Assembly (NCBI GenBank): GCA_023423335.1
Contig: JAFAFU010000040.1
Location: 1 to 40,297 of the forward strand
Source: Bacillota bacterium
GTDB lineage: Bacteria > Bacillota > Clostridia > Lachnospirales > Lachnospiraceae
DNA: 40,297 nucleotides
Direction of reading: 5' to 3'
The notes below the pieces were generated by a model. That model ran no database searches and was not told the origin of the DNA. It worked only from the letters and a program-made list of their open reading frames with translations. The translations under genes were made by a program, and so were the position numbers. Below are positions 1 through 7,800 of this stretch, one piece after another; within the stretch, counting starts at the first letter, position 1; each line of letters begins with the position of its first letter.

Positions 1-125
1 ACACAGTCATCTGCGTAACGAACATAGCGCAGACCCCGTCTGACCAATTCCTTATCTAGCTCGTTGAGCATTACATTGCTCAACAAGGGGGACAGATTGC
101 CTCCTTGCGGTGTGCCGAGTTCTGT
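1..125 (-). pseudogene. Group II intron reverse transcriptase/maturase, partial (runs off left edge)
   Basis: Read on the minus strand, 116 down to 1 encodes the reverse-transcriptase motif GTPQGGNLSPLLSN followed by LNELDKEL and, at the window edge, YVRYADDC. These are the domain 4 and domain 5 (YADD catalytic Asp pair) signatures of LtrA-type group II intron proteins. The reading frame stays open upstream to a TAG near 334, but the translation between about 120 and 332 does not resemble the expected RT fingers region and has no ATG. I therefore think the 5' part of the protein is missing or replaced. The C-terminal maturase part lies outside the window. It lies outside the integrase and is probably flanking DNA or an insertion at the element's edge. 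Confidence 0.75.
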
Positions 126-388
126 GGAAAATATCTTCCATTTGAGTAATTGGAAGAATGTAGAGAATAAACCTGTAACGTGTTGTGAATTAGTCGATTT
201 TCTATATTCTGCGAGTATGATAGGAAAGCAGTTCGACACGGAATATTGAATCCTTTCGGTTACCAAACCGTTATCCGTTGGTTTCCCTAGTGTGGTGAGG
301 TAACGGAAAAAGGAAAGATTTTTCTGATATGGGTTCTATCTCTCTGTTCTACAACGTTTTGCTTATCAAAGAACGCTTTAACAACGGG
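126..388. other. Left-end intergenic stretch, no gene recognised
   Basis: About 260 bases between the RT fragment and the first integrase. The minus strand is open from about 332 to the RT motif, but the product is unlike any family I know. Because the integrase of CTnDOT-like elements sits near one end, the attachment site could lie here. No second att copy is available in the window for comparison, so none is called. Confidence 0.4.
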
Positions 389-396
389 TAATTTTG
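389..396 (+). promoter_or_regulatory. Candidate -7 box of the integrase promoter
   Basis: TAATTTTG fits the Bacteroidetes -7 consensus TAnnTTTG and lies 18 nt before the chosen ATG at 415. A TTTG at about 358 is too far upstream (27 nt rather than 19-21) to be a good -33 box, so this is a weak call. Confidence 0.35.
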
Positions 397-414
397 CCCA
401 TAAAATTAAAGCGT

Positions 415-1644
415 ATGAAAATAGAGAAATTCAAGGTTTTGCTCTACCTCAAAAAGAGCAGGTTGGACAAGTCGGGCAAAGCCCCCATCATGGGACGTAT
501 CACCGTCAATCGTTCAATGGTGCAATTCAGTTGCAAAATTTCATGTACTCCCGACTTATGGAATCCACGTGAAAGCCGTCTGAAAGGCAAGAGTCATGAA
601 GCCGTAGAGACCAATGCAAAGCTGGACAAGCTGATGCTCTCCATCCACACGGCATTCGACACGCTTGCGGATAGGAAAATGGACTTCGATGCGGAGGCCG
701 TCAAAAACCTGTTTCAAGGAAGCCTTGAAACGCAGATGACCCTGTTGGGAATGACGGACATCGTCTGTGAGGATTTGAGAAAGCGTATCGGGATAGACCG
801 TGCAAAGGGAACTTACCCTGCCTATTTCTATACCCGGAGAACCTTGGCGGAGTTCATCGAAAAGGAGTTTCGTACCAAAGACGTTGCTTTCGGTCAGATG
901 ACGGAGCAGTTTATCCACGATTACCAGAGTTTCATCTTGGACGAGAAAGGCCTTGCCATAGATACCTGTCGGCACTATCTGGCTATCGTCAAGAAAGTAT
1001 GCCGAAAAGCCTATAAGGAGGGACATGCCGACAGATGCTTCTTCGCCCACTTCAGTCTTCCTCAACAAAAAGAGAAGACACCGAAAGCCCTAAGCCGGGA
1101 ATCCTTCGAAAAAATCCGAGATTTGATAATCCCCGAACATCGTGCCTCCCATATATTGGCAAGAGATCTGTTTCTATTTGCCTGCTATACCGGAACGGCT
1201 TATGCCGATGCCGTTTCCGTTACACGGGATAACCTGTTCACGGACGATGAGGGCAGTCTGTGGCTTAAATACCGCCGCAAGAAAAACGAGCTTCGTGCCT
1301 GTGTCAAGCTGCTGCCCGAAGCCCTTGACCTGATAGAGAAGTACAGGGACGATGACCGTCCGACACTCTTTCCGATGCTGTACCATCCCAATCTACGCCG
1401 TCTGATGAAAAGCCTTGCGGTTCTTGCGGGCATTAAGGAAGACCTGACCTACCATGCCGGCAGACACTCATTTGCATCGCTGATTACTTTGGAAGCCGGC
1501 GTTCCTATCGAGACCATCTGCAAAATGCTGGGACACTCCAACCTCCAGACCACACAGGTCTATGCAAAGGTTACGCCCAAGAAACTCTTCGAGGATATGG
1601 ATAGGTATATCGAGGCGACGAAAGACCTCAAACTCGTATTATAA
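415..1644 (+). CDS. Tyrosine site-specific integrase (first of tandem pair)
   Basis: A 409-residue tyrosine recombinase of the Bacteroides CTn integrase family, expected to catalyse excision and integration by strand exchange. It has an N-terminal Arm-type domain (about 1-90), a SAM-like core-binding domain (about 100-200) and a C-terminal catalytic domain. The catalytic His-x-x-Arg is YHAGRH (H347, R350), the second His box is LGHS, and the nucleophile is Tyr383 in QVYAKVT. At the usual first-arginine site (TGxR) the sequence is CYTGTAYAD, without Arg, a substitution known in IntDOT-type enzymes. The ATG at 415 is preferred over an in-frame TTG at 394 because family members begin MKIEKFKVLL. 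It is followed after 33 nt by a second integrase. Confidence 0.93.
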   Translation: MKIEKFKVLLYLKKSRLDKSGKAPIMGRITVNRSMVQFSCKISCTPDLWNPRESRLKGKSHEAVETNAKLDKLMLSIHTAFDTLADRKMDFDAEAVKNLFQGSLETQMTLLGMTDIVCEDLRKRIGIDRAKGTYPAYFYTRRTLAEFIEKEFRTKDVAFGQMTEQFIHDYQSFILDEKGLAIDTCRHYLAIVKKVCRKAYKEGHADRCFFAHFSLPQQKEKTPKALSRESFEKIRDLIIPEHRASHILARDLFLFACYTGTAYADAVSVTRDNLFTDDEGSLWLKYRRKKNELRACVKLLPEALDLIEKYRDDDRPTLFPMLYHPNLRRLMKSLAVLAGIKEDLTYHAGRHSFASLITLEAGVPIETICKMLGHSNLQTTQVYAKVTPKKLFEDMDRYIEATKDLKLVL

Positions 1645-1677
1645 AAGCTCACTGACAAATTCTAAAATGAAACAACC

Positions 1678-2880
1678 ATGCGCAGTACATTCTCTTTATT
1701 GCTATACATCAACCGAAGCAAAGTCCGTGCGGACGGTACGACCGCCGTACTTTGCCGAATCTCCATCGACGGGAAAAGCACGACGATAACCACGGGTATT
1801 ACTTGCAATCCCAAACAATGGAATGCAAAAAAAGCGGAGACCACTGACGTGCGGACGAACAACCGCCTGAAGGAGTTCCGCAAGCATGCGGAGCAGCTCT
1901 ATGATGAAATGCTCAAAGGGCAGGGTGTAGTCAGTGCCGAACTGCTGAAAAACAGGATAGCAGGTCAGGCGGTCATTCCTACTCATTTGCTCCAAATGGG
2001 AGAAAGAGAGCGGGAACGCCTTGCCGTCCGTTCCAAGGAAATCGACTCTACTTCGACCTACAGGAGTTCTCGGTATTACCAGAGCTATATCCGTGAGTTC
2101 TTGGACTCAAAAGGCAAGACAGACATTGCCTTTTCGGACATCACCGAGGAATTCGGACGGGAATACAAGGTCTACCTGAAGCGATATAAGAACTTCGGGG
2201 CATCGCAGACCAACCATTGTCTTTGTTGGCTGAACAGACTGATGTATCTTGCCGTGGACCATGAGATTATCCGTGCCAATCCTCTGGAAGAGTTGGAGTA
2301 TGAGAAGAAACCGCCCTCCAAGCGGATGCACATCAGCAAAGCGGAACTCAAACAACTGCTGGAACTGAAACTGCCCGCCAATGACCCATTGAAGGAATTG
2401 GCTCGCCGGGCTTTTATCTTCTCCTGTTTTACGGGACTTGCCTATGTCGATACCCAACTGCTGTATCCGCACCATATCGGGCGGACTGCCGACGATAGAA
2501 GATACATTCGCATCAACAGAAAGAAGACGAAAGTGGAGTCATTTATCCCTCTGCATCCGATAGCGGAGCAGATACTTGATTTGTACAATACGACTGATGA
2601 CACACAGCCGGTCTTTCCACTGCCAAGCAGGGATATGATGTGGTTTGAGATACACGAACTGGGCGTCATTATCGGACGCAAAGAGAATCTGTCCTACCAT
2701 CAAGCCCGGCACAGCTTCGGATCGTTTTTGATTTCCGAGGGAATTTGTACGGAGAGCATTGCCAAGATGATGGGACACGCCTCCATCACCAACACGCAGA
2801 CCTATGCGAAGATTTCCGAGAAGAAGATTGCGGAGGATATGGACAGGCTGATCGAGAGAAGAAAGAACAATGAATATTGA
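1678..2880 (+). CDS. Tyrosine site-specific integrase (second of tandem pair)
   Basis: A 400-residue tyrosine recombinase, clearly related in architecture to the preceding one but diverged in sequence. The Arm-type N-terminus (MRSTFSLLLYINRSK) is followed by a core-binding domain and a catalytic domain with YHQARHSF (R344), MGHAS and the nucleophile Tyr376 in QTYAKIS. The first-arginine box again lacks Arg (CFTGLAYVD). It starts 33 nt after the first integrase and is very likely co-transcribed. Tandem pairs of this kind occur at the ends of several Bacteroidales elements; which of the two moves the element cannot be told from sequence. Confidence 0.93.
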   Translation: MRSTFSLLLYINRSKVRADGTTAVLCRISIDGKSTTITTGITCNPKQWNAKKAETTDVRTNNRLKEFRKHAEQLYDEMLKGQGVVSAELLKNRIAGQAVIPTHLLQMGERERERLAVRSKEIDSTSTYRSSRYYQSYIREFLDSKGKTDIAFSDITEEFGREYKVYLKRYKNFGASQTNHCLCWLNRLMYLAVDHEIIRANPLEELEYEKKPPSKRMHISKAELKQLLELKLPANDPLKELARRAFIFSCFTGLAYVDTQLLYPHHIGRTADDRRYIRINRKKTKVESFIPLHPIAEQILDLYNTTDDTQPVFPLPSRDMMWFEIHELGVIIGRKENLSYHQARHSFGSFLISEGICTESIAKMMGHASITNTQTYAKISEKKIAEDMDRLIERRKNNEY

Positions 2881-2886
2881 ATTACT

Positions 2887-3249
2887 ATGAAAAGAGAAAT
2901 CATAACTATTGAGGAGAATGGGAATGTACACGTTCCTGCGACTTTCGTTTGGATGTCGGCTTGTGAAATAGCCGATTTGTTCGGCGTATTCTCCGGCAAG
3001 GTAAGCAGCCACATCAAGTCTATTTTCAAAGAGAGGTTGCTCAGAGAAGACGAGGTTATGCAAACCTTATCTTTCAAGGGCGGTGCGGTGGATTTATACA
3101 ACCTTGAAATGATAACGATGCTGTCATTTCGTTTTGCTTCTCCACGAGCCAAAAGTTTCCGTAAATGGATAATCAGAAGACTGACCGAGAAGAAGAGAAC
3201 AGATCCTCCGCTACTCGTGTGCTATACTAAAGGCGGATGGTACAACTGA
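2887..3249 (+). CDS. RhuM-like small DNA-associated protein
   Basis: A 120-residue protein that starts 6 nt after the second integrase, so probably in its operon. Residues about 24-100 resemble the core of RhuM-family proteins: ACEIADLFGV, then a helix-turn-helix-like SSHIKSIFKE, then a stretch ending in SPRAKSFRKWIIRRL where RhuM proteins have an invariant xxRAxxFRxW segment. RhuM homologues are found on many mobile elements, but their biochemical role is not established. The position behind integrases suggests a recombination accessory or regulatory role, which is inference. Confidence 0.6.
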   Translation: MKREIITIEENGNVHVPATFVWMSACEIADLFGVFSGKVSSHIKSIFKERLLREDEVMQTLSFKGGAVDLYNLEMITMLSFRFASPRAKSFRKWIIRRLTEKKRTDPPLLVCYTKGGWYN

Positions 3250-3256
3250 ATATGAG

Positions 3257-3292
3257 AACAGGCAGTAAGACAAGAGTTTCTTACTGCCTGTT
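3257..3292. terminator. Bidirectional hairpin terminator between convergent genes
   Basis: A perfect 12-bp stem (3259-3270 with 3279-3290) encloses an 8-nt loop and is flanked by A and T runs. It sits between the stop of the RhuM-like gene and the stop of the convergent HTH gene, as expected for a shared terminator. Confidence 0.8.
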
Positions 3293-3298
3293 TCTCTG

Positions 3299-3601
3299 TC
3301 AAGGCTTCTCAAACCGAGGGCGATAATTCTCCTGCAACAGCTTTTCCACATCTTCTTCTCTGTAGAGAACTTTCCCTCCCAGTTTAATAAAAGGGATTCT
3401 CCCTACATTTCGATAGTCTTGTAACGTGCGGCGATTGATATGCAACAGGCGGGAGAGTTCTCCATCCGTCAGGTAACGGTGTCCGCCCAATAAGGGTCTG
3501 TTCTTTTTCCTCAAGGCATCTATCCCTTTTATCATACGGTCACCGGCACTGAAAAAGAGCTTGATTTCTTCATCGTTCTTTGTTTTTACATCATTGCTCA
3601 T
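3299..3601 (-). CDS. Excisionase-type helix-turn-helix protein
   Basis: A 100-residue protein with a MerR/Xis-type winged helix in the C-terminal half: YLTDGELSRLLHINRRTLQDY followed by the wing GKVLYREEDVEKLL. Proteins like this act as recombination directionality factors or as regulators of excision genes in CTnDOT-like elements. The N-terminal 35 residues are charged. The ATG is directly preceded on the minus strand by the CACTAAATCCAATGTAA leader (3605-3628) shared with several transfer genes. It lies downstream of, and probably is transcribed with, the next HTH gene. Confidence 0.8.
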   Translation of the reverse strand: MSNDVKTKNDEEIKLFFSAGDRMIKGIDALRKKNRPLLGGHRYLTDGELSRLLHINRRTLQDYRNVGRIPFIKLGGKVLYREEDVEKLLQENYRPRFEKP

Positions 3602-3604
3602 CTG

Positions 3605-3628
3605 CTTACATTGGATTTAGTGGTGATA
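3605..3628 (-). promoter_or_regulatory. Shared translation leader before HTH gene
   Basis: Minus-strand CACCACTAAATCCAATGTAA directly before the ATG at 3601. It matches the leader seen before topB (13047), mobA (28257), traI (35997) and traN (40029). Confidence 0.5.
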
Positions 3629-3638
3629 AATTCTTTGA

Positions 3639-3917
3639 TTATGGAGAGGCGGATTGTTCTATCAACCGCTCTATATCTTCCGGTTTGTAGTACATCTTAT
3701 AGCCTATTTGTGTATAGGGTAAGGTGTGGTTGTCCCGATAGGTTTGCAGAGTACGCAAACTGATGTTCAGGATCTGGCAGACATCCTGATTGTCCAGCCA
3801 CCTGCCCATACGCCTTTCGTCGCATTCCCTACACAAAGCATCCACTTCGGCGGTCAAAATGCGAAAACGTTCCATCATGGCTTCATACGTTTTCTTCTCG
3901 ATTGTTACAACTTCCAT
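3639..3917 (-). CDS. Excisionase-type helix-turn-helix protein
   Basis: A 92-residue protein with an N-terminal coiled helix (MEVVTIEKKTYEAMMERF) and a MerR/Xis-type HTH (WLDNQDVCQILNISLRTLQTY) with the wing GYKMYYKPEDIERLI. The frame is open further upstream to 4052, but I chose the ATG at 3917. A consensus -7 box lies at 3949-3956, inside that longer frame, so an upstream start would not be transcribed from it. The divergent gene at 4139 also begins with the same motif (MDVITIESKAYHELM). Likely regulator of excision or integrase expression. Confidence 0.8.
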   Translation of the reverse strand: MEVVTIEKKTYEAMMERFRILTAEVDALCRECDERRMGRWLDNQDVCQILNISLRTLQTYRDNHTLPYTQIGYKMYYKPEDIERLIEQSASP

Positions 3918-3948
3918 ATTCTCGTCCGTTTTAATGTTACACTTTGTG

Positions 3949-4019
3949 CAAATGTACTTATGGAGTAAGCATTCAAAAGCAGCTTTTCCTTTACTGCGTA
4001 CTTGTGGCTTCGATATGGA
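3949..4019 (-). promoter_or_regulatory. Promoter with shared upstream motif, copy 1
   Basis: On the minus strand the motif GCCACAAGTACGCAGT (within 3993-4019) is followed after 36 nt by TACATTTG (3956-3949), a Bacteroidetes -7 box. The 27 nt at 3993-4019 are identical to 14559-14585. It would drive the HTH gene starting at 3917 with a leader of about 25 nt. No -33 TTTG is seen, which suggests an activator-dependent promoter. Confidence 0.65.
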
Positions 4020-4138
4020 GGCTTCTGTCTGTCCGTGGATCTGCCTTCCCATAAAAATCTTCCATATGTTATTAACAACCAGTGAAAAAGAGCAAAAGCA
4101 TCTCCCGAACTTTGCAGCATAATCAAATTCAAAGCGTC

Positions 4139-4492
4139 ATGGATGTCATAACAATCGAAAGCAAAGCCTACCACGAACTGATGGGCAAAATAGAGAAAAT
4201 CCTCCGGTATGTGGAGAAAGAGGAAAAGGCAAAGACGGAGTATGAGAACCGCCTTGTTACCAATGAAGAGTTAGCCGAGATACTCGGTATCAGCAAGCGT
4301 ACCCTTCAGCGTATGCGCAGTGCGGACAGAATCAGCTACAAGATGATCTATGGACGTTGCTACTACGCCCTGCATGACATCGAAGAGGCGATACGTAACA
4401 GAAGTCTCTATTGTAACCCGAAGAATATGGAAGAACTACGACACAATTTCAAACTCAAAAGCAGGAGGATTAAGGATGGAACTATTGGATAG
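4139..4492 (+). CDS. Excisionase-type helix-turn-helix protein
   Basis: A 117-residue protein, paralogous to the divergent 3639-3917 gene. It has an N-terminal helix (MDVITIESKAYHELMGKI), then an HTH (LVTNEELAEILGISKRTLQRM) and the wing GRCYYALHDIEEAI. The ATG at 4139 is preferred to an in-frame GTG at 4082 because it aligns with the paralogue's start. Its end overlaps the next HTH gene by 17 nt, so the two are translationally linked. Role: probable control of excision or transfer genes. Confidence 0.8.
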   Translation: MDVITIESKAYHELMGKIEKILRYVEKEEKAKTEYENRLVTNEELAEILGISKRTLQRMRSADRISYKMIYGRCYYALHDIEEAIRNRSLYCNPKNMEELRHNFKLKSRRIKDGTIG

Positions 4493-4796
4493 AGAGACCT
4501 TTCTTGAATGGATGGAACGCCTCATGAAGCGTTTCGATGACTTGAAACGGACGACTCCCGACATACCCCAACGTCCGATGATAAATGGTGAACCGCTGCT
4601 GGATAACCAAGAGGTGTGTCTGATGCTTCAAATCAGCAAGCGTACCCTGCAACGTTATCGGGCATCAGGCACACTTCCTTTCCACATCGTTTACCACAAA
4701 ACGTGGTATTTGGAATCGGAAATCCTTGCCTTTATGAAAGCCCATTTTACGGAGAACCTCAAACGAAAAAGAAAGAGACCTCCCAAAGACACGTAA
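4476..4796 (+). CDS. Excisionase-type helix-turn-helix protein
   Basis: A 106-residue protein with an N-terminal helix (LDRETFLEWMERLMKRFDDL), an HTH (LLDNQEVCLMLQISKRTLQRY) and the wing HKTWYLESEILAFM. It ends in a basic tail (KRKRKRPPK) that may touch DNA. The ATG at 4476 overlaps the 3' end of the preceding HTH gene and follows AGGAGG at 4463-4468, one of the few good Shine-Dalgarno-like sites in the window. It is the fourth HTH gene of this cluster. Confidence 0.8.
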   Translation: MELLDRETFLEWMERLMKRFDDLKRTTPDIPQRPMINGEPLLDNQEVCLMLQISKRTLQRYRASGTLPFHIVYHKTWYLESEILAFMKAHFTENLKRKRKRPPKDT

Positions 4797-4819
4797 TTTC
4801 GGATTATACACAACAGCAA

Positions 4820-4854
4820 AGCCCCCGTTTTGTCGTAATGACAAGTCGGGGGCT
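4820..4854. terminator. Strong hairpin terminator between convergent genes
   Basis: AGCCCCCG (4820-4827) pairs with CGGGGGCT (4847-4854), and an inner TTGTC/GACAA stem extends it around GTAAT. It lies between the HTH gene ending at 4796 and the convergent methylase/helicase gene ending at 4876. Confidence 0.8.
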
Positions 4855-4875
4855 GCTGCTTGAATGAGATTAGGA

Positions 4876-7800
4876 TTAGAATTTCGGTCTGACGATAAAC
4901 ACTTTTTCAGCCAAAGACGGCGGTAGTCCGTCTATTGCGGGTTGTGTATCGGAGCTACTCTGCCCGTTGCTTTCCAACGGTCTGTCGGTTTGAGCCACGG
5001 AGGTGCCTACGGAAGTGGCGGTGGCTGTCGGCTCAATCGGACGTGACCGTTTCATTTCTTCTCTCGTTTTTTCACCATCTTGCATCATTTCCTCCTCTTG
5101 CGGACTCTCTGACTGCTCAATGGGTTTTAGGGAGAGTTGTATCTTGCGGTCAAGGGCGGCGAGTTCCGTTTTGAGGTCTTTGAGCTGCTCTTCCTTTTTC
5201 CAAGAGCCATTCACGACTTCTTGCAAAACAGGAATATCCTTGGCTATCTTTTCCGTATCCGCCTTAAACTTCTCAATCAAGCCGGGTATCTTCTCCAAGG
5301 CATTCAGGAAGTTCATGCAGGCGAGTTGCGGGTCAGTCGCGATCCTCCCGTTGTTGTAGCTGTACTTCATTCCGCTTTCTCCCATCACGAAGAACTTGTT
5401 CTGCGAAAGGTCGAAAAGGTCTTTGGAGGAGGACTCCGTCTTGACCACGAGATTAAATCCGTAGAGCGTTCCAATATTGAAATACTCTCCCCGTGTGCAG
5501 GCTTTCTCGTTGATTTCCGCAAGTTTGGCAGTGATGCGTTTCGGGTCGCTTCCTTCCACCCCTTTGAGCGTTATCGGATTGAGAACATTGCCGTCCTTAT
5601 CCTTCTGTACACGGCTTTGGTACAAATCCCAGTCGCGTTGGAAACGGGCTATCAGCTCCTTGTTTCTGTCCACTGTCCGCACGACTTCGTCCAATCGGCT
5701 TCGGGAGGATGACTTACTGCGAATGAACGCTTGTCGTTCGCTGTCCAAGCCGGCAATCTTCTTTTCCAATTTTGCCTTTTCCAATAAATCGGTATTTCCG
5801 GAGAGGATGGCGACGTATTCGGAAAAGTTCATCCCCGACTTCTCGTCCATACTCCCCTCATCAATGGTACGGCTGCCCATGCGGTTGTTTTTGAGCTGTT
5901 CAATGAAAAGCTGCTTATTGTGCAACAGGTTAAATTTATAGCTGTCAAGCGACTTCTCCACCGCATAGATGATGACATCCACCTTGTTGTCCGCATGGAA
6001 CTTGGCAACCTCATTGCCCTTACGCACGGCTCGTCCGTCCCTCTGCTCCAAGTCGGAAGGACGCCACGGCGTGTCCAAATGATGGATGGCCACGGCACGC
6101 TTTTGGGCGTTTACGCCCGTTCCGAGCATGGAGGTGGAACCGAACAGTACGCGTATTGTCCCCTCGTTCATGCCTGCAATGAGCGTCTTTCGTGCCTTGT
6201 CGGTCTTGGCTTCCTGAATGAAGCGTATCTCCTGAGCGGGTATGCCGTGGTCTTCCACCAATTTGCGCTTGATTTCGCTGTAAGGATTCCATTCGCCCGG
6301 CTTGTATGTGCCGAGGTCGCTGAACACAAACTGCGTTCCTTTCTGCTCCTCGAACTTGCGGTAGTACTCCGCAATCTTGGCGGCACAGTGGGAAGCCTTG
6401 TTGTCCACATGATCTCCGTACCTGTTCGGGTCAATGAGCCTCAAATCCAAGCTCATCTTTCGCGCCATATCCGTTGCTATGAGCATCTTGGCTTTCTCTT
6501 CACTTTCTGAGAGTTTGGGACGTCCCAGCAATTCTGCATTGCCCGTCTTGGCAAACTCCACCAATTTGGCGATAAACTCCTCCTGTTCGGGTGTGGGCGG
6601 TATGTTGTGCATAATCTCATTCTTTTCGGGTCGGTCGATGCCGATATCCTTTGCCGTCCGGTAATCGGTGATTTGGGCATAGAAAGCCGCCAATTCAGGC
6701 ACTTTGATAAAATAGCGGAAACGCTCCTTTTGCACGATTTCATTGGTGACGGAGAACTCATAGTCCACCGACTTCTTGGCGAAGATGGCAGCCCACGCAT
6801 CAAAAGTCTTGATGTTCTGTGCTTCGAGGGCTTGGGGACGCAGGTACTTGAACAGCAGATACAATTCCGTGAGTGAGTTCGATATGGTCGTACCCGAAAG
6901 GAAAGTGGCTCCCAAGTCTTTCCCCGTCCGCTCCTGAATGGTACGAATGGCAAAGAGCATATTCAAGGCTCTTTGGCTGCCCTCGCTGTTGCCAAGCCCT
7001 GCAACTTTGTCGTGACGGGTGTTGAACATCAGGTTTTTGAACGTATGCGACTCATCCACGAAAAGATGGTCGATACCCATTGTTTTGAAATCCACCACAT
7101 CGTCCTTTCGGTTCTCTATCTTGAACTTGATTTCATCCAGCTTTGCCCGTAAGTTCATCTGCCGCTTGACAAGCCCTTTCTCCATCGCACGGGAGATGCT
7201 GCGTCCCTGCTGACGCAATACTTCCAAGTTCTCTTCCACGCTGTCCAGCTCGTCCTGAAGGATTTTCTGTTGTATCTCGTCCGACTGCGGTATCATGCCG
7301 AACTGGTCGTGTGTGAGGACAATGCAGTCCCAGTTGTTGTTCTTGATGTCGTGGAAAATCCGCTGCCGCTTGTCGGGCGTGAAATCGTTCTTACCCGGAT
7401 AGAGCAACTTCGCATGCGGGTAAGCCGTTTGGAAAGTCTGTGCTATCTCCTGCACGTTGGCTTTGAGAGCGAGTATCATCGGCTTGTTCGCCAAGCCGAG
7501 TCGCTTCATCTCATACGCAGCGGTGCACATGATGAGCGTTTTTCCCGCTCCCACCTGATGGTCGCAGATTCCTCCTCCATTGAGCTTGAGCATCCACACG
7601 GCATCTTTCTGACTGTCGTACAGGCTTTCGATGCCCAAGCCTTTCAGATTAAGGTCGGGGAATGTCTGATGGGAACCATCATACTGAGGACGCACAAAAC
7701 AATTGAAAGTGTCATTGTAGAGTTTCTCCAACCGCTGCTTGAACTCATCGCTCTGCTCGTTCAGCCAATCGGTGAATCCGTTTCGGATCTCGTCGATTTT

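Noticed and set aside
64..249. A 61-codon plus-strand ORF at the left edge
   Set aside because: It is the antisense of the RT motif on the minus strand and has no recognisable features.
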